Source: Acidobacteriota bacterium (GTDB lineage: Bacteria > Acidobacteriota > Terriglobia > Terriglobales > Acidobacteriaceae). Taken from it: DNA of 6,456 bases. Positions 1 through 5,630 of the stretch are shown here, piece after piece (positions within the stretch are counted from its first letter, which is position 1; every line of letters begins with the position of its first letter). Location of the stretch: contig JAJXXG010001012.1 in assembly GCA_021781255.1 (NCBI GenBank), positions 1-6,456 on the forward strand, read 5' to 3'. The notes below the pieces were generated by a model that saw only the letters and a list, made by a program, of their open reading frames with translations, ran no database searches and had not been told where the DNA came from. Made by a program: the position numbers and the translations under genes.

Positions 1-813
1 GCAGGCGCATGCCAGGACAAGAAATGCGAGTGAAAGAACGAGCGAGAGCGCACGGCGGCGCAACAGCCAGGCGCTGCCCAGCGCCGCGCACAGATGCAAG
101 GCTCCGTTGGTCCACAGATGAACCGTGCCCTGCCAGGTGCCGGCCTTCAACGACGCCGTGTGTTGAATGATGAAGAATGCGGCGGAATCCAGCCAGACCA
201 GCGCGGCAAAGCAGGCAACGATGAAGGGGAACGGGAGCGCAGATGGCTGCGGCCTGGCAGGCTGTGGCATGGACGCTGCTGCAGCGTGCGGCGTAATGGA
301 CAGGCCCGCAAGGCAGAGCAAGCCTGCCGCCATGGCCTGCGCCTGTGGCGAAGCAGCAAAGAGGGCTGGCAGATTGCACACCAGGTAGCCAATGCCCGTT
401 CCCAGACCGATTTTGATGAGCTGATTTTTCTCTCCGCACCATTGGGCCAGATGAGTGACCAGCGTGACTGTGAGCAGGCCGAGCCCCGCGCCAATCAGCA
501 GCGCCACCGCCATGGCTTCTCCGCTGCTCAGGGGCAGGAGCGCCAGAAACGCCGCCGCGCTCGACATGGCAAGTCCAAGACGAAGACGCAGAAGCGGCGA
601 CGCCCACTGCGCAATGCGCGGCGCTGACAAGCTGAGGAGAATTCCGCCCGCGGCCATCGCAGCCATCACGGTTTTCAGGTTCGTGCCCGCGATGCCAAGC
701 GATGCAAGCCGGCCAAGGAACGCAAACTGCGCGAAGATGAGGAAGTAAATATAGGTGATGGCGACAAGGCTCGCGCCCTGCCAGCCGGAGTTGCGCAGCT
801 TACTTGTCCACAT
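1..813 (-). CDS. MFS-like multi-pass membrane protein, C-terminus cut by window edge
   Basis: An open frame of 271 codons runs from an ATG at 813 to the left edge without a stop. The product is very hydrophobic. Likely membrane segments lie at about residues 13-33, 46-64, 76-95, 100-120, 133-153, 158-172, 194-217, 228-251 and 255-271. Six helices come first, then a polar Ala/Pro-rich linker (about 173-192, with PQPARPQP), then further helices. That 6 + loop + 6 pattern suggests a Major Facilitator Superfamily transporter with its last helices outside the window. I see no clear diagnostic MFS signature between helices 2 and 3, so substrate and even family are inferred. The ATG overlaps the end of the preceding gene by 14 bases. 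It has only a weak upstream AGGG, consistent with translational coupling. The first helix starts soon after this Met, which supports the start. Confidence 0.75.
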   Translation of the reverse strand, partial: MWTSKLRNSGWQGASLVAITYIYFLIFAQFAFLGRLASLGIAGTNLKTVMAAMAAGGILLSLSAPRIAQWASPLLRLRLGLAMSSAAAFLALLPLSSGEAMAVALLIGAGLGLLTVTLVTHLAQWCGEKNQLIKIGLGTGIGYLVCNLPALFAASPQAQAMAAGLLCLAGLSITPHAAAASMPQPARPQPSALPFPFIVACFAALVWLDSAAFFIIQHTASLKAGTWQGTVHLWTNGALHLCAALGSAWLLRRRALSLVLSLAFLVLACAC

Positions 814-1210
814 TCGCCAACCAGCCCTGGCGCAAGCCCACTGCCTGTATCACTACGCAGGTGCCGTCAAAGAACGCGATAATCAGCCATCCAGGCTCAA
901 GCACGGCGGATGCGACTCTGGCGAGGACGAAGGCCGCCACGGAACAGCGCACGATGGCGGTAACAATCCACACTGCATCAAGCCTCGACGCACAACCGGC
1001 GCGGAAAACAAGCGTCGCGCCATAGAGGTACGCCAATCCCACGGCAAAAACAAACGCGCCGATGAACGACAGAAAGGGAAGCGCATCCGCGGGCACATGC
1101 AGGCCCAGGAGGCGGAGCGTCATGGCGGGCTCGACAATCAGAAATGCGCCCGTGAGCGAATCAGAAACGCCGGCCACCAACTGATAGGCAAAAAGAATGG
1201 ATCGTTTCAT
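800..1210 (-). CDS. Small four-helix membrane protein of unknown function
   Basis: A 136-residue protein beginning MKRSILFAYQ. Four hydrophobic segments at about residues 6-27, 43-66, 78-102 and 108-126 fill most of the chain, leaving only short polar loops and a short tail ending NVDK. I do not recognise the family. The ATG at 1210 is chosen over an upstream in-frame start (1285). It has a GGAG ribosome site eight bases away (1219-1222), and it forms an ATGA overlap with the stop of the oxidase-like gene. The upstream extension would add 25 Cys/Arg-rich residues that look like out-of-frame reading of that gene. The coupling to the oxidase-like gene suggests an accessory or partner subunit, but this rests on position only. 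Confidence 0.8.
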   Translation of the reverse strand: MKRSILFAYQLVAGVSDSLTGAFLIVEPAMTLRLLGLHVPADALPFLSFIGAFVFAVGLAYLYGATLVFRAGCASRLDAVWIVTAIVRCSVAAFVLARVASAVLEPGWLIIAFFDGTCVVIQAVGLRQGWLANVDK

Positions 1211-2538
1211 GCTGTCTTCTCCTGCACAACATGCGCTGGAACCGGCTCGCGTTCGCGCAGCAAGACAAACGCATCCACAAACCATTCCATAGACGCAGCC
1301 AACATGATGACACCGCTGGCCAGACGCAGGATATAGAGCATGTTGCGCGCGGCTCCCTGGGAGATGGTAAAAGCAGGATCGGCGCCTTCAAGCCAGCCCG
1401 CCGCCGTCATGATGACGACATACGCGACGACACTCCAGTTCCACGCATGGAAGGACCATGTTCGCGTAAAGATCCATCCGTCTTCGCCGAGCAGTTGCAC
1501 CATCACAAAAATGAGCAGCGCGGAGAGAAAGCCGGCCATTGCCGTGAAGGAATGGCCGACGAGACCATCGGTAAATTTGAAGCGGTCAAGTACGCCGGGA
1601 AGGAACAGAATCCATCCGCTGACCAGGAGCGCGGCCCACCACCAGAGAAATGCATTGCGCCAGCGGCGTGTGTTTGCGTGCCACTCAAACGCCGCATAGT
1701 AAGCGGGCGTGAGCGGAAGCCAGATGAGCAGGCTGGCGAGGCCGAGAAATTGCGCGGGGCGATGATGGCTGACGTCTGCGTGCCCCAGCGCCAAACACTG
1801 CGCAGCCTCTGCCGCCAGCGCCAGCCAGGACAGAGCGACAGCCCGGGAACGAACGCTCTTGCGGCGCGCAAGTCCGAAGGGCAATACGAGGAGAATCGCA
1901 ACCACGCCCAGGGATGATTCAAGCTGGCTTGCGCCGGTCGGGCCGCCCGTATCCGGATTGACCGCGGGATAACCATTGGGGCTCGATGCAACGTAAATGG
2001 CAACCGGAACCGCGAGTAGAATTGCGAGGCCCAGCAGCTTTGCGCCGCGCGCGGACCACGCCGCATGCGCGTCTTCCTTCCATGCGCGGACGAACGCGGC
2101 CGCGAGCAGACACCAGAGCGCGAGCATGGCAAGCGGGAAAGCGACCCGCGCGTAGCCGGACCAATCAAGAAACAGCCTGCCGCTGGACTCGCCCGACAGC
2201 CAGGCAAACGATGCAACCGCAAGCGCAGCGGACCATGCCCACAGAACCGGCCTGCACCACACGGCAGCGGGCCCGCGGTCCGCGCCGTAGACCTTGAAGA
2301 GGAAGCCGAGCATCGGCAGACTTGCCCATCCATAGAGCGCAAGGTTCATGTGCACGATCATCCAGCGCCCGTAGGTCCACTCGCCGAGCCAGCGATTGAG
2401 CGCCGGCGCCAGCAACAGCACGGCAAGCATGACGCCGATGGAGTTGCCGACGACGAGCCATAACAGGCTATGCCACGCGGCGTGGGCAATGGCGCGCGCC
2501 TCGTGATGAGAGGAAGCATCAGCACAATTGGAGCTCAT
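1207..2538 (-). CDS. Heme-copper oxidase subunit I-like membrane protein (short, divergent)
   Basis: A 443-residue protein with about twelve hydrophobic segments (residues about 25-47, 58-84, 96-115, 129-151, 167-185, 203-223, 232-252, 262-284, 295-314, 325-350, 363-384 and 400-427), the helix count of heme-copper oxidase subunit I. Helix 2 has YGRWMIVHMN with His63, where the family places a low-spin heme ligand. SHH at 257-259 precedes helix 8, where the CuB His pair sits. VGHSF at 327-331 in helix 10 matches the position of the HxH motif that binds both hemes, but the second His is Phe331. Helix 6 shows no His where the third CuB ligand is expected. It resembles short cbb3-type subunit I-like proteins, but no subunit II, CcoO or CcoP is seen. 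The start at 2538 is preferred to the in-frame ATG at 2550 because GGGAGG (2543-2548) precedes it by four bases. It overlaps the ATPase gene by 20 bases. Terminal-oxidase activity is doubtful. Confidence 0.83.
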   Translation of the reverse strand: MSSNCADASSHHEARAIAHAAWHSLLWLVVGNSIGVMLAVLLLAPALNRWLGEWTYGRWMIVHMNLALYGWASLPMLGFLFKVYGADRGPAAVWCRPVLWAWSAALAVASFAWLSGESSGRLFLDWSGYARVAFPLAMLALWCLLAAAFVRAWKEDAHAAWSARGAKLLGLAILLAVPVAIYVASSPNGYPAVNPDTGGPTGASQLESSLGVVAILLVLPFGLARRKSVRSRAVALSWLALAAEAAQCLALGHADVSHHRPAQFLGLASLLIWLPLTPAYYAAFEWHANTRRWRNAFLWWWAALLVSGWILFLPGVLDRFKFTDGLVGHSFTAMAGFLSALLIFVMVQLLGEDGWIFTRTWSFHAWNWSVVAYVVIMTAAGWLEGADPAFTISQGAARNMLYILRLASGVIMLAASMEWFVDAFVLLREREPVPAHVVQEKTA

Positions 2539-3226
2539 GAATCCTCCCATCGCGCATTTCCAGGATGCGATCGCAACGTTCTGCCAGACCGCGATCGTGC
2601 GTGGCCATCAGCAGCGTAACGCCCTCTGTGGCGGCCACATCAAGCAGAAGCTGAAAGACTGTTGCGCTGGTTTGCTCGTCGAGGGAGCCAGTGGGCTCAT
2701 CCGCGAGCAGGATTTTCGGCCTGTTCATCAGCGCCCTGCAGAGCGCTGTTCGCTGACGCTCGCCGCCGGAGAGCTTTTGAATGCGGTGGCCGAGGCGATG
2801 GCTCAGACCTGTTCGATCCGCGAGCTGGCGCAGGCGTTGCTGCGCTTCGCCGCGCCTGGTTCCAGCGGCAACTGCCGGGATGAGGCAGTTCTCTTCGAGC
2901 GTAAGGTCGGGAATCAGGTTGTGAAGTTGAAAGACGAATCCGACTTCGTGGCGCAGCAGGCGCAGCAGATCGCGGCTGCGATTGACCTCCGATCCATTCA
3001 CCCTGATGCGACCGCGGTCCGGCTCATCGAGGCCGCCAAACAAATGGAGCAGCGTGCTCTTGCCGCAGCCCGACGGGCCACAGAGCGCAACGGTCTCACC
3101 TTCCGCCACCTCAAAGCCGACGCCTTTGAGTACGGTGATCGTGCCTTCGTCGTAGCTCTTCCATATCTCCTCGGCACAAAGAGCAGTGCGGCCAGGTTTG
3201 TTCACTTGCGCGGTCGATAGACTCAT
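2519..3226 (-). CDS. ABC transporter ATP-binding protein, LolD/MacB type
   Basis: A 235-residue stand-alone nucleotide-binding protein that powers the adjacent permease by ATP hydrolysis at the cytoplasmic face of the membrane. All catalytic motifs are present and in order: Walker A GPSGCGKST (50-58), Q-loop Gln100 in VFQ, signature LSGGE (152-156), Walker B ILLADE (172-177), D-loop SLD (181-183) and switch His210 in MATHD. The wording ADEPTGSLD and the VLKGV start fit the LolD/MacB/FtsE group. The start is ATG 3226, which forms an ATGA overlap with the permease stop. The frame stays open upstream to 3604, but those 126 residues are Arg/His/Cys-rich out-of-frame reading of the permease gene. 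A GTGGAGG lies about 13 bases upstream, farther than usual, so coupling from the permease gene probably helps initiation. Confidence 0.96.
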   Translation of the reverse strand: MSLSTAQVNKPGRTALCAEEIWKSYDEGTITVLKGVGFEVAEGETVALCGPSGCGKSTLLHLFGGLDEPDRGRIRVNGSEVNRSRDLLRLLRHEVGFVFQLHNLIPDLTLEENCLIPAVAAGTRRGEAQQRLRQLADRTGLSHRLGHRIQKLSGGERQRTALCRALMNRPKILLADEPTGSLDEQTSATVFQLLLDVAATEGVTLLMATHDRGLAERCDRILEMRDGRIHELQLC

Positions 3227-4332
3227 TCGAAGCGAAGCGCCTCCACCGCGCGGATGCGCATGGCATACAGCGCCGGATAGAGCGCTCCTGCCACGCCTGT
3301 GAGGAATGCCAGCAGAATCACGATCAGCATGACAAGCGGCCGGATCGAAACATCGACATAACCATCCAGCGCGGGGATGAGCTTCAATGCGAACAAGGCT
3401 CCTGTTCCGAAGGCGAGTCCGGACAATGCGCCGAGGATTGAAACAAAAGCGGACTCGCCGAAGATCATGGCGGCAATCTGCGTGTTGGAGAAGCCGCTGA
3501 CGCGCAGGATGGCGATCTCGCGGATGCGCGTGAAGACCGACATGATCATCGTATTGGCGACACCAAGACCACCGAGCAGCAGACCGCAACCGCCAACGGC
3601 CCATGCGGTGGCTTTGAGAATCTTGAACTGCGAATAGGAGCGGGAGAACTCCGCATCTTCGAGAGCAATGAGGTTTGGATGCTTCAGCCGAACCAGGCTT
3701 TTGAAGGCCGCGGCATCATCCTTGCTGCGCAATTTGACGGTGACAACCGATGAGCCATCTTTATGAAAAAAAATCTGCGCGGCGCCGATCGGCATAAAGA
3801 CGCCGCCATCCTCAAATCCATTGCGTGTCTTCAGGATGCCGATGACATGAAAGACTCCGTGGCCGATGGGCACGTGGCTGCCAACAGCGGCACCCAGAAA
3901 GTCCGCCGCGCGCGCGCCAAGAACAATGTCATCGGAATGTTGGGCGAAGTCTGCGCGATTTCCCGTAACCCACTGGGCCTGGCGAATGCGGGCATCTTCC
4001 GCTGTCACGCCAAAGCAGGTGATGATGGGATGGTCCGCGCTGGAAACAATGCCAAACAGGACCGGATCAGCGTGCGCCACGATCGGCCAGCGCCCAATCT
4101 CTGCGGCCACTGAAGACGGCACATTGCTGAAGAACAGGTCAGAGACATTGCGTTCGAAAACAATGATTTCGCTGTCGCTCGAAAGGATGCCTGAGAACAT
4201 GCCGATGGCGCCCTGCAGGATGGTGACCACGGTAAGCATCGCAGCCACGCTGAACGCAATCCCGGCGATGCTGATGAAAGTGCGGATGCGATGCCGCTGC
4301 AGATTGGTGAGGATCAGCCTGAAAAAGATCAT
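3223..4332 (-). CDS. ABC transporter permease, MacB/FtsX family
   Basis: A 369-residue inner-membrane protein with the standard layout of this family. One N-terminal helix (about 18-42) is followed by a large extracytoplasmic domain of about 200 residues (43-242, MacB periplasmic-core type), then three C-terminal helices (about 243-266, 289-316 and 333-356) forming the FtsX domain. IREIAILRVSGFSNTQI at 270-286, just after helix 2, is the characteristic cytoplasmic coupling segment of FtsX-like permeases. The C-terminus (ALYPALYAMRIRAVEALRFE) is also typical. Proteins of this family act as mechanotransmission exporters or lipoprotein extractors rather than channel-type pumps, and work as dimers. 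Only one permease gene is present, so a homodimer is likely. No MacA-like adaptor is encoded in the window. The start at 4332 overlaps the synthase stop as ATGA. The substrate is unknown. Confidence 0.94.
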   Translation of the reverse strand: MIFFRLILTNLQRHRIRTFISIAGIAFSVAAMLTVVTILQGAIGMFSGILSSDSEIIVFERNVSDLFFSNVPSSVAAEIGRWPIVAHADPVLFGIVSSADHPIITCFGVTAEDARIRQAQWVTGNRADFAQHSDDIVLGARAADFLGAAVGSHVPIGHGVFHVIGILKTRNGFEDGGVFMPIGAAQIFFHKDGSSVVTVKLRSKDDAAAFKSLVRLKHPNLIALEDAEFSRSYSQFKILKATAWAVGGCGLLLGGLGVANTMIMSVFTRIREIAILRVSGFSNTQIAAMIFGESAFVSILGALSGLAFGTGALFALKLIPALDGYVDVSIRPLVMLIVILLAFLTGVAGALYPALYAMRIRAVEALRFE

Positions 4333-5270
4333 GCCTGCGCTCGCATGCTCATTTCGCAGGCATTCTCTGTTACGCGCATCAGTTCATCCTGCAGGTCGCT
4401 GCGGAGCTTTTCCAGGAAAGACAGCGGGGGCCTGGCAACAAGCAGGCGGCGCAACGTGAGATCGCCGAGGCGGATCAGCCTGTTGAGCCGGTCCACGGCG
4501 CCGGGGACGCCAATGGCCGCTGCGATGTTGGGCCGGCCCAGCAGGATGTCGCGAGCAACCGACTTGCCGGTTTCAGCCACGCACTGCAGCACGTCCTTCA
4601 GGTCGTCCACGATCTGATATCCGAGGCCCCAGCAGGTTGCGATGCGCTCAAGAAGCTGTATCTCGCGCGACGAAGCGCCAGCGAGCATGGCTGGCAGAAC
4701 CAGCGTGAGACGGATAAGGGAGGCCGTCTTGCCGCTGGCGATGCGCTCAGTGGTCTCTCGGTCATGCGGCAGCGTTGCGTAATGCAGGTCAAGACTTTGC
4801 CCATTCAAAAGGCCCTCGACGCCCAGGCGCTGCTCAATATATGCCATCACCCGCAACCGGCTTTCGTCCGCGCCGCCCAGGAGGGCCTGCCAGGTGAGCG
4901 CATACGCGCGATTGATAAGGGCCAGGGCCGAAAGGATTGCGCCTGTCTCGCCGAATGCCAGATGCACGCATGGCGCGCCACGGCGGTGCGATGCATTGTC
5001 CATGCATGGCAGATCATCAAAAATCAGTGAAGCGGTGTGAAAGTACTCAAGTGCAATGGCAAGGCTGTTTGCGCGCGATGTGTCGAGTCCGTAGGCTGTT
5101 GCCACCTGCAGAACCAGGCGAGGGCGCACAAGGCTGCCGGGATTCTGAAGCACGTGGCGCAAAGCCGCCTCGAAATGGGGATCAAGATGCGCCGGCAGCG
5201 GCAGAGAGCAGCGAAAATCCTCTACCAGAGGCGCAGCATTCGATTCGTCTATGCCAGGGTCCGCCGGCAC
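4329..5270 (-). CDS. Polyprenyl diphosphate synthase, probably geranylgeranyl (C20) type
   Basis: A 313-residue all-alpha trans-prenyltransferase that would condense isopentenyl diphosphate with allylic diphosphates in the cytoplasm. The first Asp-rich motif is DDLPCMD (85-91) followed by HRRG, with the two-residue insertion of bacterial FPP/GGPP synthases. The second is DDLKD (222-226). GLLNGQSLDL (153-162) and GKT (180-182) are also in place. The residue five positions before the first motif is Ala80. From memory, E. coli IspA (C15) has Tyr there and bacterial CrtE-type enzymes have Ala, so C20 product is the better guess. One oddity is that the usual GGKRxRP motif reads PGSLVRP (44-50), so the isopentenyl-diphosphate-binding Lys is Ser46. 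The start is GTG 5270, with GAGG five bases upstream (5276-5279). An in-frame TAG at 5325 limits extension. This is the first gene of the leftward operon apart from a doubtful small ORF. Confidence 0.92.
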   Translation of the reverse strand: MPADPGIDESNAAPLVEDFRCSLPLPAHLDPHFEAALRHVLQNPGSLVRPRLVLQVATAYGLDTSRANSLAIALEYFHTASLIFDDLPCMDNASHRRGAPCVHLAFGETGAILSALALINRAYALTWQALLGGADESRLRVMAYIEQRLGVEGLLNGQSLDLHYATLPHDRETTERIASGKTASLIRLTLVLPAMLAGASSREIQLLERIATCWGLGYQIVDDLKDVLQCVAETGKSVARDILLGRPNIAAAIGVPGAVDRLNRLIRLGDLTLRRLLVARPPLSFLEKLRSDLQDELMRVTENACEMSMRAQA

Positions 5271-5324
5271 AATGTCCTCGCTATCTTCTTGTTTTCTAAT
5301 GATTTCCTCGCGACCGAATCCAGT

Positions 5325-5537
5325 CTAATGGCCGTGCCGGCGCGAGCCGTGACGTGTATGCGTAAGACGCGGCCAAACCTGTTTGGCGAGCACCGCGGCC
5401 GATGGAAAATTCTGAGGCCAGATGACAATTTGTTCATCTACCGCGGCGACCGCCACCGGCGCAGACAGCGTTGCATCCATAGATGGCGTCGCGACTTTGA
5501 TGACGGCCGCACAACAGGGAAGTGAAAGATTGTTCAT
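5325..5537 (-). CDS. Possible small ORF (70 aa), unknown
   Basis: ATG at 5537 has a GGAG eight bases upstream (5546-5549), and the frame stays open for 70 codons to TAG at 5325-5327. It is in the same frame as the downstream synthase, whose GTG is 55 bases beyond that stop. The first 55 or so residues look plausibly protein-like (Ala/Val-rich with EQIVIWPQNFPSAAVLAKQ). The tail is His/Arg-rich (THTRHGSRRHGH). I recognise no family. It could be a leader peptide or small protein of the operon, a degraded former N-terminal region, or a chance frame in GC-rich DNA. The evidence is only the ribosome site and position. Confidence 0.3.
   Translation of the reverse strand: MNNLSLPCCAAVIKVATPSMDATLSAPVAVAAVDEQIVIWPQNFPSAAVLAKQVWPRLTHTRHGSRRHGH
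5372..5387. promoter_or_regulatory. 16-bp dyad GCCAAAC-CT-GTTTGGC
   Basis: A perfect inverted repeat with 7-bp arms and a 2-base centre, about 100 bases upstream of the synthase start. The centre is too short for a good RNA hairpin and there is no T-run, so an operator for a dimeric regulator fits better than a terminator. It lies inside the possible small ORF. Confidence 0.35.
5521..5535 (+). promoter_or_regulatory. Candidate operator copy A (AGTGAAAGATTGTTC)
   Basis: This is the first of three copies of a motif in the divergent promoter region and the only one in plus orientation. It forms an imperfect inverted repeat with copy B (15 versus 16 bases, one gap) and a perfect 10-bp inverted repeat with copy C. 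It overlaps the start of the possible small minus-strand ORF. It may be a binding site for the adjacent response regulator, which is inference. Confidence 0.5.
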
Positions 5538-5554
5538 TTTTTCCGCTCCACTTG

Positions 5555-5582
5555 CGTATCCCGAACAATTCCTTCACTTCAA
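5555..5582 (-). promoter_or_regulatory. Weak candidate promoter for the leftward operon
   Basis: On the minus strand, TTGAAG (5577-5582) and GATACG (5555-5560) are separated by 16 bases and partly match the sigma-70 consensus. Transcription would begin near 5548. That would almost coincide with the ribosome site of the possible small ORF, so both cannot easily be right. The matches are poor, and the call rests mainly on position upstream of the operon. Confidence 0.22.
5563..5578 (-). promoter_or_regulatory. Candidate operator copy B (AGTGAAGGAATTGTTC)
   Basis: Read on the minus strand this is AGTGAAGGAATTGTTC, nearly the same as copy A. It lies within the spacer and over the -35 element of the weak minus-strand promoter candidate at 5555-5582, where a bound protein would block or assist polymerase. 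It is in the same orientation as copy C, starting 32 bases from it, close to three helical turns. Confidence 0.5.
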
Positions 5583-5596
5583 GAGGCGACATGGGG

Positions 5597-5610
5597 GAAA
5601 ATCTTTCACT
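5597..5610 (-). promoter_or_regulatory. Candidate operator copy C (AGTGAAAGATTTTC)
   Basis: Read on the minus strand this is AGTGAAAGATTTTC, identical to copy A over 11 bases and to nearly all of it if one G is skipped. It ends 20 bases before the response-regulator start codon. It covers the place where a -35 element would sit for the -10-like TAATAT at 5619-5624, which would suit an activator or autoregulator. Confidence 0.5.
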
Positions 5611-5618
5611 GCATGCAC

Positions 5619-5624
5619 TAATAT
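5619..5624 (+). promoter_or_regulatory. -10-like TAATAT directly before the response-regulator start
   Basis: TAATAT lies six bases before the ATG at 5631, so a transcript from it would begin at or next to the start codon and be leaderless. No good -35 element is seen 16-18 bases upstream; operator copy C lies there instead. The TAA within it is also the in-frame stop that rules out any start further upstream. Confidence 0.35.
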
Positions 5625-5630
5625 CCTTTC

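Larger units (their letters stand above)
1..5270 (-). other. Six-gene leftward operon with overlapping junctions
   Basis: The six minus-strand genes follow each other with no intergenic space. Overlaps are 4 bases (synthase/permease), 4 (permease/ATPase), 20 (ATPase/oxidase-like), 4 (oxidase-like/small membrane protein) and 14 (small membrane protein/MFS-like). Three junctions are ATGA stop-start overlaps, a hallmark of translational coupling. No terminator-like hairpin with a T-run was seen between genes, so one transcript from the 5271-5630 region is the natural reading. The operon continues past the left edge. Confidence 0.85.
5271..5630. other. Divergent intergenic regulatory region
   Basis: About 360 bases separate the synthase start from the response-regulator start on the opposite strand, and must hold the promoters of both units. 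Besides the doubtful small ORF, it contains three related AGTGAA-led motifs near the response-regulator side, a 16-bp dyad, and relatively A/T-rich stretches at about 5280-5310 and 5521-5630. No RNA gene or terminator is evident. Confidence 0.8.

Noticed and set aside
94..627. Plus-strand frame of 177 codons and a minus-strand frame at 147-494
   Set aside because: Both are Arg-rich and low in hydrophobic order. The other minus frame, open from 813 to the edge, gives a coherent multi-helix membrane protein overlapping them.
755..1917. Long plus-strand open frames at 755-1336 and 1231-1917
   Set aside because: They are antisense to the small membrane protein and the oxidase-like gene. Their products are Arg/Lys/Gln/His-rich with no recognisable motif, as expected from complementary reading of GC-rich hydrophobic genes.
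1503..2342. Minus-strand frame of 279 codons
   Set aside because: Same strand as the oxidase-like gene but another frame. It is Ser/Arg/Pro-rich with no helices, whereas the chosen frame has twelve membrane segments and family motifs.
2528..3220. Plus-strand frame of 230 codons opposite the ATPase gene
   Set aside because: The opposite strand carries a full set of ABC ATPase motifs; this frame has none of its own.
1207..5270. Idea that the prenyl synthase supplies farnesyl groups for heme O/A of the oxidase-like protein
   Set aside because: No heme O synthase (CtaB) or heme A synthase is present. The first-motif residue points to a C20 product, and the oxidase-like protein resembles b-heme cbb3-type subunits.
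5295..5330. Direct repeat TCTAATG at 5295-5301 and 5324-5330
   Set aside because: Seven bases repeated at a 29-base spacing in an A/T-richer stretch is easily chance. It does not fit a promoter or known operator layout.
5037..5525. Plus-strand frame of 162 codons crossing the synthase start and the intergenic region
   Set aside because: It is Arg-rich, antisense to the conserved synthase N-terminus, and has no recognisable domain.
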